Below are positions 16,801-26,462 of a stretch of DNA of 64,000 nucleotides, piece after piece. This DNA comes from a virus. The notes under the pieces were generated by a model. It was not told the DNA's origin. It searched no databases and saw only the letters and a program-made list of their open reading frames with translations. Position 1 is the stretch's first letter. Every line of letters starts with the position of its first letter. Both the position numbers and the translations under genes were made by a program. The stretch spans positions 25,571 to 89,570 of the IMG/VR virus record IMGVR_UViG_3300009164_000056; one strand, given 5' to 3'.

Positions 16801-19800
16801 ATCCTACTAAACCTGATGCTTTTAAATATTCTAGTTCAGCTATATTTGGTGGTGATATATTTATTACTAGATATACTGAAAAAGTTATAATGCCAATATT
16901 TGCTCAATACTTATTAGGTCAACCTGATGAATTTACATATGATTATTCTCAACATGTTAATATACCATATCCAAGATTTTGGTTAAATTCTCAAAAATTT
17001 GACATGAGTGCTTTGGCTGGTGAGATTGCTTCTTTAGGTCTTATAAGTTCTAGTAATTTAGATACTATTTTTCCTAGTGATTTATTTTATTTAGATAGAG
17101 GTTCAAATAGTTGTGCTAGTGGTTTGGATGCAATTTTTGGTAATAGTGGTGATCCTAATCCTAGATTTGCTATGAGATATGCTTATATGTATACTCACGT
17201 TAATGGTATATTAGATTTCTTTGTAGAGTCTGAAGTTAACTTAGCTAATAGAGATTGGGAAGATAGAGCTGACGCAAGAATATATGATGTATATGGTTAT
17301 AATGATGTAGATGAATTATTTCATGCTCAGATTGAAAAGAAAGATAACTTCTATAAGTATGATGAATCATTAAGCCCATCTAAATTTGTAACCCAGTTGG
17401 GTAGTTTTGGTGAGATTCAACCAAGATACTATGATCCATACACTGCAGAAACTTGTTATGTTAGTTATCCAAAAAGATTAATCTATTCATTACAAGCACA
17501 GAAAGAATCTAAAAAAGATTTTTGGAGAGTATTCTTACCATTTAATTATCAAGACTTTAAAAATAAAGTAAGTGTAATTAAACCTATTAATAAAAATGGT
17601 GCTATTATATTCTTTCCTTTCTTATCTCCTCAAATGTTTCAGGGAGTAGATACTTTAAGAACGCAGTTAGATACTAAACTTACTATTGGTGATGGAGGAT
17701 TATTTAGTCAACCATTTCAAAATATTGTTAATTCAGATTTATCAAATGAGTATGGATCATGTGAGAGTTTAAGAAGTGTTATGAATACACCCGTAGGTTT
17801 GTTTTTTATATCTCAAGCCCAAGGTAAGATATTTCATTTTACTGGTCAAACATTGGATCCAATATCTAATGCGGGAATGAAATGGTGGTTTAATAAATAT
17901 TTACCATCTCAATTAGTTAAACAATATCCACAATTAGAAGCATCTCCATTATCAGATAATCCTGTAGTTGGTGTAGGTTGTCAAACAATTTATGATCCTA
18001 ATGATGATATAGTTTACTTTATGAAGAAAGACTATAGAGTTAAGGCTGAATATATTGCCAATGTTACATATACTGAAAATAGAGGATTTGCTTTATCAGG
18101 AAGTCCTATTACATTAGGTGACCCAATATTTTTTGATGATTGTTCTTGGACTGTAAGTTATGATCCTAAAGCTAAAGCTTGGATATCATTCCATGATTGG
18201 CATCCTGAATTTGCATTGCCTAGTATTAACCATTTCTTTACTACTAAGACAATGGCTACTACTATACCACAATGTCCTCCGGGTTATAATTATAACTCTA
18301 CTAATGGATTATGTGAAAGATCTATTAATATTAATGAACCAGCTATTATTACAGTAGATCAAATAAATTCTGTTGTTAATGGTGGTCCTACAAATTGTTT
18401 AGTAGATATTGTTATTGCAATGGATGTATCTGGTTCTACAAATTCTAATGGAGCAAGACAAGCTCAACCAGCATGGTTAACTGCATTTTTAAATGATCCA
18501 AATATAACTGGACCAATGGCCGCTGGTACAATGCAAATAGGATTTACTGCTTGGGATGGTGCTAATAGAAATTACAATATACCAAATCCAGCAGGTGGTA
18601 CATGGTCAATGAGTAATACAGTTACTGAACCACAAGTAACAGCATGGTATAATGCTAACTGGGCAGGTGGTTCTACAAATGTTTCATTGGGTATGTCTAG
18701 TGCTTTGACAATGTTAAATAATAAAACAGCTAGTCAACTAGGTAATAGAAGTGCACAACCATTTTTTAGACAAATAATTATATTGGTTACTGATACAACA
18801 AGTAATCCCGGTAATATTGGTTGTCCATATCAAGGTACTGGTGTTTCTCCAAGTGCAACTGGTCCTGCAAATCAAAGAGTATATGCATTGTTCTGTGGGC
18901 AAAGTAGTGCCTCACCTAGTAATCCTGCTGTATTAGGTAATATATCTTGTACGCCAGGACCTGTAAATGTTGATGGTTATCAATTTGGAATTAATGCATC
19001 TGTACCTGCAACGTTTACTGCAGTAGCAAGTGCTATTGCAGGTTCTGTTTGTTCAATTCCATTTACTTGTGATTGTGCTCCCGGTTATACAAAAGTATTT
19101 TATAATACAGCAACAAGTGTTTATACTTCACCAACGGGTGTGTGTGATGACATTACACCACCTGTATGTAGAAAAGTTACTTGTGCGTGTCCGGTATCTC
19201 CTGTAGGTACAACAACTACAACAACAGGAAATTGTGATGATGTTTATTTAGTGGGTAATCCTACATATGTAAATCCAAATCCTCAGATTTGTAATTTCTT
19301 TAAATATGAATCTACACCTGCTAATTACAAAGTTGGTTCATTCTGGAGACACAATGTTAGATGTGATAGTTTTGCTAATTTCTATGGTACTGATTATCCA
19401 TGGGAAGTAGAATTGGTTTCTAATACTGGACAAATGGTTAACACTGTTAGAAGTATGGAGTATCAATTAGAATCTTATGTATATAAAGGTGATATGGGAT
19501 TTGCTTGTAATGATGATAGATGGGAAGATTTGAATTTCAATTTTGATCAATCAGTTATTTATAACAATGAACAAGTATCAGGGTTATTACAATTAACTCC
19601 AACACCATATAACAATCCTGTTTTAGAATTGAGTTACCCTATTATTAACTTGAATAGTATGAATATACTATGTTCTAAAGTAGAACAGAAATATAGATTC
19701 AATCAGTTCTATGATATTACTAATGATAGAGGTGAATTTACAAACGTTGAACAAGCAATATGGGATACACAACCTAATGGATATATTAAAGTTTTAAATA

Positions 19801-19949
19801 CTATAAACTTAAATTATAATAAACCTCCATTACAGCATAAGAAGTTTAGACATTATTATAACAATGTTATTTTAAGAAGGGTTAAATCAGAAAATAGAAA
19901 GATGTTATTAAGATTAAATAATACTAAATTACTTTTATCAATGAGATAA
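13848..19949 (+). CDS. Muzzle-like giant tail protein with inserted VWA domain
   Basis: 2033 residues. The N-terminus (NTNSFIKGMNKDITQAMEPK ... WWHARNAMN ... GDLGVIGNEPSN ... AIHRYGDQWVVYST) has the pattern of the crAss-like muzzle or 'stabilisation' protein that closes the tail: a KGMN-D motif, 'ARNAMNN' and a beta-propeller-like repeat. Residues about 685-760 form a small Gly/Ala-rich hydrophobic region. Near residues 1495-1735 a VWA domain is inserted, with MIDAS D1526-V-S1528-G-S1530, GGSTN and LVTDTTS, flanked by EGF-like Cys motifs (CPPGYNYNSTNGLC before, CDCAPGYTKV after). The last 190 residues return to the muzzle-type sequence. It overlaps the transglycosylase gene by one base. The VWA insertion suggests an adhesive or clasping role at the tail tip. 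Confidence 0.8.
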   Translation: MAQQNENPGTSSVNTNSFIKGMNKDITQAMEPKESWWHARNAMNNSTDGDLGVIGNEPSNLQCGVIPYTIIGAIHRYGDQWVVYSTDDTNSEIGTFDDSLCEYKVIVNDPCLNFNRKYLIVGAAKENFDCTWQVYWDDGNNPSRSLNINKVPWIQTISSAPGDSCITYDDTTQLNCEKIRLAPLVDTPCVSLSKSIDGGMLQNGAYQAFVAYTENEQKVTDYIGISNVQTLWSHSGTGGSLNIKVNNLDKDYDYYELVLLIRNQGQIYAKRIGLYSTQQQDINIDYIDDTLVAVSLKTIPQRSPAYEKSNAMYVVNDWLIRQGPVSQFDFNYQPIANDIKVNWVANQIDSSYYHLGGNKLGFLRDEQYAFFIRWIYNTGERSSSYHIPGRAPRPYTTPSGTYLETDIIYGNNVLDVAGDPLYKVYNTGTITASGLTEVQPDGSQIIARGEMGYWESTERYPANRPDIWGNLCGKPIRHHKFPTEEVGSAGSPLHISTTAGDLINVLGVEFTNIGRPKYNNGTYIPNVVGYEILRGSRAGAKSILAKGLFRNMRKYTIPNAENLIGGSVQGLYPNYPYNDLRPDVFFHDGNANSIHRTEGCNNYSRSIGNFNPLGSAPAVAGDPSGYSKKVFTFSSPDLMFTKPFLNAYETRLYGYVTGNSSGYFKASEDHPQFKLLRNGAAIIAAVIGVGYAMHKMLGTRSKTIEGAKGSYQANDFYLGFGTGGTTGGGANLAVNAAGALTAAGGSTLGQIALNTLLNDALGLLDLYAGGVATYTLDMVNAGIVTAAGAAPGTIGGSLNNTQINDSSESSLPYIVRLFVAQAMSRTNIAIGGNEILELIYNLINKSDFVFKYNSYGFFNSFTKINTGLFRIKNTDSNYLGQSFQSFDNGNYKINNLFRPSTVAVSLSNPVSEPSVIDTSRFTIGGSVSTSGSVNVTDGNITNPSVKHKTPISAYYGALKFNFDNQYGQLDGIKQVQMRGCVEYLDPTKPDAFKYSSSAIFGGDIFITRYTEKVIMPIFAQYLLGQPDEFTYDYSQHVNIPYPRFWLNSQKFDMSALAGEIASLGLISSSNLDTIFPSDLFYLDRGSNSCASGLDAIFGNSGDPNPRFAMRYAYMYTHVNGILDFFVESEVNLANRDWEDRADARIYDVYGYNDVDELFHAQIEKKDNFYKYDESLSPSKFVTQLGSFGEIQPRYYDPYTAETCYVSYPKRLIYSLQAQKESKKDFWRVFLPFNYQDFKNKVSVIKPINKNGAIIFFPFLSPQMFQGVDTLRTQLDTKLTIGDGGLFSQPFQNIVNSDLSNEYGSCESLRSVMNTPVGLFFISQAQGKIFHFTGQTLDPISNAGMKWWFNKYLPSQLVKQYPQLEASPLSDNPVVGVGCQTIYDPNDDIVYFMKKDYRVKAEYIANVTYTENRGFALSGSPITLGDPIFFDDCSWTVSYDPKAKAWISFHDWHPEFALPSINHFFTTKTMATTIPQCPPGYNYNSTNGLCERSININEPAIITVDQINSVVNGGPTNCLVDIVIAMDVSGSTNSNGARQAQPAWLTAFLNDPNITGPMAAGTMQIGFTAWDGANRNYNIPNPAGGTWSMSNTVTEPQVTAWYNANWAGGSTNVSLGMSSALTMLNNKTASQLGNRSAQPFFRQIIILVTDTTSNPGNIGCPYQGTGVSPSATGPANQRVYALFCGQSSASPSNPAVLGNISCTPGPVNVDGYQFGINASVPATFTAVASAIAGSVCSIPFTCDCAPGYTKVFYNTATSVYTSPTGVCDDITPPVCRKVTCACPVSPVGTTTTTTGNCDDVYLVGNPTYVNPNPQICNFFKYESTPANYKVGSFWRHNVRCDSFANFYGTDYPWEVELVSNTGQMVNTVRSMEYQLESYVYKGDMGFACNDDRWEDLNFNFDQSVIYNNEQVSGLLQLTPTPYNNPVLELSYPIINLNSMNILCSKVEQKYRFNQFYDITNDRGEFTNVEQAIWDTQPNGYIKVLNTINLNYNKPPLQHKKFRHYYNNVILRRVKSENRKMLLRLNNTKLLLSMR

Positions 19950-21568
19950 TGGAGAAAAAGATACAACATAAAGAACTTAGAGGATTACCTGGAGGCCCAA
20001 ATGAAATGCCTGTTGATGTTACAAGGGTATTTTCTACTGAAGGATATAGAATAGATAGTCCTGATGTAGATAATGATAAAAACATTATACCATCTGGATC
20101 TATTACTATGAAAGAAAAAGATGGAAGTCCTTTAAGAAAGGGTCCAATTCATGGTGTTGATAATTTAGGTAATGAACAAGTTATGTATCCTGGTTATGAC
20201 TATGAGTTTCCTGGCACTGAAGTAACAGAAACATTAATAGCCAAGATGGGTGGTGGCCTATTAGATAAAACTATCAAGTGTAGTAATTGTGGTTGGGAAT
20301 GGAAAGCTGCTGATGGTGGATCTGATATTTATGATTGTCATAAGTGTCCTGGTAAAGGTGTAGTAAAAGCACAAGCAGGAAAAGAAGTGAAAGAAAATAC
20401 TTCTTGGACAGCATATCTTAATCCAGCAAACTGGGGTACATCTAGGTATGATGATGCTGGTACATTTAAAGAAGCTTTTAGAGCAGCACGTAATGAAGGT
20501 GATTCTGATTTCTTATGGAAAGGTGATAGATATTCTACTGAATTAAAAGCTGAATCAAAAGAACCGGCTAAAGCAAAAGGAATAACACCGGAACTTTTAA
20601 TAAGACAAGCATATAGAGAATCTGCATTTAATCCTAATACTGTTTCACCTAAAGGTTATAAGGGTTTAGGTCAAATTGGAGATGGTGTAATTAAAGATTA
20701 TAAAAAGGCAAATAATATTACAGGTAATATTGATCCTTTTAATATGAAACAAAACTCCGATGTCCAAAAATATTCAATGAATGAATTATATAATTCAAGT
20801 TTTATTAATAAACCAGGTCAATCAGAAAATGTAAGATTAGCTAAAACATTAGCTTCTTATAACTGGGGCCGTGGTAATGTTATGAACTTACTAAATGATT
20901 TAAAAGAAGAAGGTGTTGACATTTATAATAGTTTAGATTGGGTTAGTAAATTACCTGAAGAACCAAGAAATTATATTAATGATATACTATTACAAAAAAA
21001 CACTACCTTTAACACTGATTTTTCTAAAGCACTGGGTAACCAAAAGAATAAACCTATAAAAAGTTTATATGGTTTTAAAGATGGTGGTGAATCAAAACCA
21101 GGACCATTAATGCAAGCATACAATAGACTACTAGCAGAAAAGAAAATGGGTGGTGCTATAGATTACAAACAAGGTGGTGGTGAAAAGAAATATTCAGAAC
21201 AAGATGGTAGATTAGTTGTAACTACAAAAAAAGTTGATACAGCAGATGGACCAAGATTTTATCAAGCCAAATCACCTGATTATAATTTTTCAATAGAATT
21301 GACAGATGCTAAAAAAGTTGGTGATTCAATACCAAGAGCTAATTTAAATCCGCGTATAATTGAAGTTTTAAATAAAAAAGAATTTGGTGGTCAATTAAAT
21401 TCTGGTAATATTACTATGTATAAAGATTATATAAAAGGTAATGTTGGGAATGAAATAGAAGCAGTAAAAAACTATGATAAACTAAATAGAATTTATTATA
21501 GTAAAGCAAAAGAGTTAGGAATGACTGTTGCAAATTACATAATGACGCATGTTGTAGGCAATTCTTAA
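19949..21568 (+). CDS. Virion lytic transglycosylase with zinc ribbon
   Basis: 539 residues. A zinc ribbon is at 111-133 (Cys111, 114, 130, 133: CSNCGWEWKA...CHKC). A small domain at 150-205 follows (EAFRAARNEGDSDFLWKG). A lytic transglycosylase (SLT-like) domain spans about 212-350 with ITPELLIRQAYRESAFNPN, catalytic Glu224, and GYKGLGQIGDGV; 'ASYNWGRGNV' closes the fold. This would cleave peptidoglycan glycan strands as DNA enters the cell. The C-terminal 150 residues have glycine-pair motifs FKDGGES, KKMGGAID, KQGGGEKK and KEFGGQL. The gene follows the muzzle gene and opens the cargo block, as expected for an ejected virion enzyme rather than the lysis endolysin. Confidence 0.85.
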   Translation: MEKKIQHKELRGLPGGPNEMPVDVTRVFSTEGYRIDSPDVDNDKNIIPSGSITMKEKDGSPLRKGPIHGVDNLGNEQVMYPGYDYEFPGTEVTETLIAKMGGGLLDKTIKCSNCGWEWKAADGGSDIYDCHKCPGKGVVKAQAGKEVKENTSWTAYLNPANWGTSRYDDAGTFKEAFRAARNEGDSDFLWKGDRYSTELKAESKEPAKAKGITPELLIRQAYRESAFNPNTVSPKGYKGLGQIGDGVIKDYKKANNITGNIDPFNMKQNSDVQKYSMNELYNSSFINKPGQSENVRLAKTLASYNWGRGNVMNLLNDLKEEGVDIYNSLDWVSKLPEEPRNYINDILLQKNTTFNTDFSKALGNQKNKPIKSLYGFKDGGESKPGPLMQAYNRLLAEKKMGGAIDYKQGGGEKKYSEQDGRLVVTTKKVDTADGPRFYQAKSPDYNFSIELTDAKKVGDSIPRANLNPRIIEVLNKKEFGGQLNSGNITMYKDYIKGNVGNEIEAVKNYDKLNRIYYSKAKELGMTVANYIMTHVVGNS

Positions 21569-21583
21569 ACCTTAAAAATTAGT

Positions 21584-21609
21584 AAATCTATAGATTTATT
21601 TGTATATTA
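21584..21609 (+). promoter_or_regulatory. Palindrome plus TTTGTATATTA (composite element)
   Basis: A perfect 14-base palindrome AAATCTATAGATTT (21584-21597) runs into ATTTGTATATTA (21598-21609). The GTG start is at 21629, and an in-frame ATG at 21653 gives a spacing (54 bases) closer to that of copies at 7311 and 52141. Same layout as the other composite elements. Confidence 0.55.
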
Positions 21610-21628
21610 ATAATATAATGTAAGCACC

Positions 21629-23845
21629 GTGAAAGTAAACAAAATAAGTTTAATGCAAGAAGGAGGACAGAATACTGAACAAGTTGCAGCCCAGCCACAA
21701 CAACAATCAGTAGATCCTGCTATACAACAAATTTCAGATTATATTTCTCAAGCAATAGGTCAAGGACAGAATGCTGCGGAAGTTGTTATGGCTTTAGTTC
21801 AACAGCAAGTTGATCAACAAACTATTGGTCAAGCTTTAATGATGAATGGTTTTGAAGAAAATGATATTGCTTCTTTGTTTGAACAAATGAGTCAAGGTCA
21901 ACAACCAGAAGAACAAGTTGGTGGTGAACCAATGCCTGTTGATCAATTAGATCAAACTTCACAACAATTAACTGAAAATGAAGACATGCATGCTGATGAT
22001 ATGTCAAAAGAAGAAACACAAGAACCCGGAATGTCTATGGGTAAATCAGGAATAGAAATTAAACCTGAAAATGAAGGTAAGTTTACTAGATGGGCTCAAG
22101 CACGCGGAATGTCTGTGCAAGATGCTGCAAGTAAAGTTATGGCAAATAAAGATGAATATCCTCCAGCTGTAGTTAAGATGGCAAACTTTGCTAAGAACGC
22201 TGCTGGTTGGAAAAAAGAAGATGGTGGTGAACAGTATGATATGGGTGGTACTCCTCAAGGTAAAGTAGGAGCAGTTAACAATGTATCTGTTAATAAAGAT
22301 ATGAATTGGCAACAAGCTCCTGTGTATATTAATCCAATGGCGTTTGAATATACTAATGATAACTTTAGTTTAGGTAAAGCAGCTGCTGTTGCTTATGGTG
22401 GTTATAAAGAATTTTTAAGTGGTGCAGATGAAAATAAAGATGGTGTCAAAGACGGATTCTTTAGAGATGGTTCAAAAAAAGCAGGGATAAGAGATGCCAC
22501 TAAAGGTAATTATTATAATTATAAAATTACCCAAGATGCTAATGATACAAATAAATACGTAGCAGACAATACAGATTTATTTAATGCATCAAAAGATAAA
22601 GGAAATTTAAGAACAATTGATCAATATGGTAAAGATGTAGCAAGTAATTCTAGATTTAATTATGATACTAAAACACATGATTATAATTCTATTATTAGCA
22701 GTAGACCTATAGATGAAAGAATTTATGACTCAGCTGCTCAAAAAAATGCAATAGCAGGTAAAGATTATAACTACTTAGCTAGCATGGATAAAGATACCAA
22801 AGCTATGATTATGAGTGGTAAAGATGATCCTACTGGAACTAGAATAGGTATTGATGAAAAAGGTAATGGTATGTCATATATGCCCGGTGCAGATAATCCA
22901 TATGAGTATAATACATATATGGGTATTAATAAAGTTGGTCAAAATACAATGATACCTACTGGAAACAATGGTCAACCCATAGCTGGTATGACTAATACTC
23001 AACCATCAGTATTGGCTGTTGCACCTTCTACTACTCCACCTAATGTACCACAAAAATCATTTAAAGATTGGTATGTTACAGGAGATGCTGTAAGAAATCA
23101 AGGTAAAAATCAAGAACAACTTCAATCTGAGTATGACGCTTACCTTAAACAAGGATTTAAATATGGTGGTGACTTAGACAAAGCTCAAATGGGTCCTCCT
23201 GAATGGTTAGCTGGTTTAGCAAATCAAAATTCATTTTATGATCCAATGCAACAACAAGGAATAAATAGTTTCTTTAGTAATATGGGTCAAACAGATTATA
23301 TGTCAGATACACAAGCTGTAGCTGATGCTCAATTACAAAAACAAAATCCAGCATTAGGAGCAACTCCGCAACAACAACAAATGCAAAATATGTTTACTCC
23401 CCAACAAGGCAGTCCAACATTTAATGCACCAACAAAACCAGCTGCACCAACATTTGAACCACCAAAAGTAGAAAGAACAAATAAGTTTGAAGGTGGGATG
23501 AATAGACTAGCCGATAGTCCTGTAGTACAAGGTTATGGAAAATTGTCTAACTTTGCCGTTAAAGGTGCTGATGTTATTAATGATTGGTTTAGAGATAAAA
23601 ATGTTAATCAAGCAAGAGAAGATAATTTTAATAAATTAGGTGCTGATTATCAATATGCTACAGCAGAAGATCCTTTTAATAAAAGAGGAATGTGGGATGT
23701 TAATACTGGAACTGCAGGTAGTGAAGGAGATAGAACAGTTGGTTTATACATGAGCAAATACGGTGGTGAAAACAATACTGTAAATGTTGATTCAAATATA
23801 TTAGCAAAATTAATTGCAGCGGGAGCTGACATTGAAATATTATAA
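21629..23845 (+). CDS. Large internal virion (cargo) protein with K-x-G-G motifs
   Basis: 738 residues from GTG 21629; ATG 21653 (MQEGGQNTE) is an equally good start. Residues 15-100 are Gln-rich with helical pairs ('AAEVVMALVQQQVDQQTIGQ'). Residues about 150-195 (KFTRWAQARGMSVQDAASKV ... PAVVKMANFAKNAAGWKKED) form a basic motif seen in capsid-associated proteins of large DNA phages and viruses. Glycine-pair motifs recur: MQEGGQ, EDGGEQYDMGG, FKYGGDL, SKYGGEN. Middle and end are low-complexity Asn/Lys/Tyr/Gln. No enzyme motif. It stands among ejected-protein candidates, 2 bases before the 851-residue gene. Inference: virion cargo protein. Confidence 0.75.
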   Translation: MKVNKISLMQEGGQNTEQVAAQPQQQSVDPAIQQISDYISQAIGQGQNAAEVVMALVQQQVDQQTIGQALMMNGFEENDIASLFEQMSQGQQPEEQVGGEPMPVDQLDQTSQQLTENEDMHADDMSKEETQEPGMSMGKSGIEIKPENEGKFTRWAQARGMSVQDAASKVMANKDEYPPAVVKMANFAKNAAGWKKEDGGEQYDMGGTPQGKVGAVNNVSVNKDMNWQQAPVYINPMAFEYTNDNFSLGKAAAVAYGGYKEFLSGADENKDGVKDGFFRDGSKKAGIRDATKGNYYNYKITQDANDTNKYVADNTDLFNASKDKGNLRTIDQYGKDVASNSRFNYDTKTHDYNSIISSRPIDERIYDSAAQKNAIAGKDYNYLASMDKDTKAMIMSGKDDPTGTRIGIDEKGNGMSYMPGADNPYEYNTYMGINKVGQNTMIPTGNNGQPIAGMTNTQPSVLAVAPSTTPPNVPQKSFKDWYVTGDAVRNQGKNQEQLQSEYDAYLKQGFKYGGDLDKAQMGPPEWLAGLANQNSFYDPMQQQGINSFFSNMGQTDYMSDTQAVADAQLQKQNPALGATPQQQQMQNMFTPQQGSPTFNAPTKPAAPTFEPPKVERTNKFEGGMNRLADSPVVQGYGKLSNFAVKGADVINDWFRDKNVNQAREDNFNKLGADYQYATAEDPFNKRGMWDVNTGTAGSEGDRTVGLYMSKYGGENNTVNVDSNILAKLIAAGADIEIL

Positions 23846-23847
23846 CT

Positions 23848-26403
23848 ATGGCAAAAATTAAAATAAATAGTTTACCTGCAGGCTTTAAATTAGTTAATGG
23901 TAAAATAGAAGAAGATCAAATAATGAAAGAAGGTGGCTATGTAACTGGTGACCAAGCTGGTTATGGATTAGTTACTCTACCACAGGAGTATTATAATAAT
24001 GCTAATATAAATACTACAAGAGATGAATCTGTAAGATATAGTTTATCTGGCGTACCTAGGGACAAAGCAAACATTGAAGCTGAAGGTGGTGAAACTGTGT
24101 TAACTGATTTAAACAATGACAATCAATTTGGTCTATATAATATAACTGGACCAAGACACTCTAAAGGTGGTGTGCCAATGTTTTTACCAGAACAATCTTT
24201 TATTTATTCTGATACAGATAAAATGAGATTTAATCAAGAAGAATTAGCTGAGTATGGTATTGAAACCAAATTAAAAATGACTCCTGCTCAAGTATCTAAA
24301 AAATATGATCTTAATAAATACTATGGTGCTATGAAAGATCAATTTGCAGATGATATAACTTCACGTAGTTCTGAAATAATGTTAAAGAAAAATATGATGG
24401 GATTATCTAAATTAGCATTTGGTCAAGAACTTAAAAAGAAATTTGAAGATGGTGTGCCTTTAGCGGCTCATCCATACTTAGTTTCTATTGGAGAAGATCC
24501 AATTGAGTTTACTGCAAAAGTAGAAAACATTACTAAGAAGCAAGCTCAGATGAAAGCATTTGCTGCTTTGTCTCCTGAACAACAACAACAATTATTACAG
24601 TTGCAAGAAATGATGGCTCAAGTTGATGGTCAACAACCTCAACAACAAGAACAATCTTTTGAAGATCCTTCAATGCAAGATCCTGGTATGCAAGAACAAC
24701 AATTAGCTATGGCTGATCAAGATGTTATGGCTATGGGTGAAGAAGGAATGGCAAGATATGGTAGAGAAATTGGAATGTACCAAGATGGTAAAGAAAAACC
24801 TGTTAATCCTTTTCCTAAAGATGATCCTAATTATGCTAAGGTTCAAGAAATGATTGACTCTGGTAAATATGAAATGACTAAAGGAGCTGTTGTAAATGGT
24901 AAACAGATGTATAAATTTAAAGAAATTTCAACTGAAGATCCTAAATTTAAAGCAGATAAAGAAGCTCAACTAAAAAAAGAAAAAATTTCAGGCAAAGATC
25001 AAAAAGGACAAGGATCAACATCAATTTATGAAGAAGGTATTTCTGGTCAAGAACGAGCAATAAATGAAAGTCCTATTGGTTATTATATACCTGGTAGATT
25101 ATCACAAGGTACTAGACCTTCATTTCAAAATAAAGCAAGTGATAAAGCATATGGTTCAGCTGATATTGCAACTCCAGAATCACAAGCAGATTTTGAAGCT
25201 AGATGGAGTGATGTTATAGCACAAATACCTGGATTTGATTATAATAAACCTTTACCTAAAAATGCTAAAGGTGAAACATTAGCAGATCCTCAATGGACTC
25301 AGTTTCAAAAATTAGCAGAAGAAACAAGAAGAAAAGAACATATTGCTGCATTTGGAAATGATAAAGATTATGTACCATACTTTAAAGATAAAATAATAAA
25401 AGATGAAGACAAAGGAAAAGGTTTTGATGGTAAGATAGGATTGCATACTTATAATGCTCCACGTTTTAAACTAAATCCAGTAAAACCCGGTGATGTTGAA
25501 TTTGGTCTTGATATACCAGAACCAAAAAGACCAGATCTAGAAATTACTCCAATTAAAGAGTATATACAACCTGAAGGACAATGGTGGGCACAAGATGTTA
25601 ATAACTTAAATGCTTTAAGTTTAGTTGATGATAATTTGTATTTACCATGGGCACCAGATGCTGCACCTGCTAAAATAGATTATGTATTAGATGATTGGAG
25701 AAGTAATGCTAATGCAAATTTAGCAGCTGCAAATACTATGGCCGGAGCATTAGGTGCTGCCGGTGGACCACAAGCTGTAGCTACTTCAAACATTCAGGGT
25801 ACTGCACTTGAAGGTATTGCTCAAGGTATTAATAGAGTCAATACTAATAATGTTGGCATAATGAATCAAGTAGCTCCAATGCAAGCACAATTAGATATGC
25901 AAGTTAATGGTATTAACCAAGCTAGGAATACTAAAGTTTATGATGATACTCAAAAAACATTGCAGAATCATGACAACTTTAAAAATTGGAAGATTGGTAA
26001 AGAAGCAGAACTCTTTAATACAGCACTTACTAATAGAGCTAATACATATAATTTAAATTCAACTTATGATAATTATTCAATTGATCCTACAACAGGTGGT
26101 CCTATTTATTATAAAAATAGTAAAGCCTTGCAGAAAGTTGGAAAAGAACCTGATAGACAAAAAATACTATTAGATTCATATGCTGAACTAAAGAAAAATT
26201 TAGGACCAGATCAAAAGGTTGATTTAGATTTCTTAAAAATGTATATGGGCATGAGTCCATCTGCTAACACTGATATAACTAATGCTCAATTAGAAATGCA
26301 AAAAAGAGGTACGCCAATGGGATATCCACAAGCTCAACTTAAATCAGGAAAAGAAATAAAAAGGATGGTAGTACCATTCTACACAGGAAAGATGGGAGCA
26401 TAA
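23848..26403 (+). CDS. Large internal virion (cargo) protein
   Basis: 851 residues. The N-terminal third has the pattern 'ANIEAEGGETVLTDLNNDNQ', 'GPRHSKGGVPMFLPEQSFIY', 'LKMTPAQVSKKYDLNKYYGA', recalled from giant structural proteins of Bacteroidetes and crAss-like phages. A Gln/Met-rich low-complexity linker follows at about 240-310. The C-terminal 250 residues are a long amphipathic helical region (NANANLAAANTMAGALGAAG, MQAQLDMQVNGINQARNTKV), like pore- or channel-forming ejection proteins. Pfam assignment unknown to me. With its neighbours it forms one transcription unit; inferred role: capsid or tail cargo ejected with the genome. Confidence 0.78.
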   Translation: MAKIKINSLPAGFKLVNGKIEEDQIMKEGGYVTGDQAGYGLVTLPQEYYNNANINTTRDESVRYSLSGVPRDKANIEAEGGETVLTDLNNDNQFGLYNITGPRHSKGGVPMFLPEQSFIYSDTDKMRFNQEELAEYGIETKLKMTPAQVSKKYDLNKYYGAMKDQFADDITSRSSEIMLKKNMMGLSKLAFGQELKKKFEDGVPLAAHPYLVSIGEDPIEFTAKVENITKKQAQMKAFAALSPEQQQQLLQLQEMMAQVDGQQPQQQEQSFEDPSMQDPGMQEQQLAMADQDVMAMGEEGMARYGREIGMYQDGKEKPVNPFPKDDPNYAKVQEMIDSGKYEMTKGAVVNGKQMYKFKEISTEDPKFKADKEAQLKKEKISGKDQKGQGSTSIYEEGISGQERAINESPIGYYIPGRLSQGTRPSFQNKASDKAYGSADIATPESQADFEARWSDVIAQIPGFDYNKPLPKNAKGETLADPQWTQFQKLAEETRRKEHIAAFGNDKDYVPYFKDKIIKDEDKGKGFDGKIGLHTYNAPRFKLNPVKPGDVEFGLDIPEPKRPDLEITPIKEYIQPEGQWWAQDVNNLNALSLVDDNLYLPWAPDAAPAKIDYVLDDWRSNANANLAAANTMAGALGAAGGPQAVATSNIQGTALEGIAQGINRVNTNNVGIMNQVAPMQAQLDMQVNGINQARNTKVYDDTQKTLQNHDNFKNWKIGKEAELFNTALTNRANTYNLNSTYDNYSIDPTTGGPIYYKNSKALQKVGKEPDRQKILLDSYAELKKNLGPDQKVDLDFLKMYMGMSPSANTDITNAQLEMQKRGTPMGYPQAQLKSGKEIKRMVVPFYTGKMGA

Positions 26404-26462
26404 ACTTAAAAAGTTTTATGATTTATCTTGTTAAACTTAATAAATTTTAGTAATTTACAATT

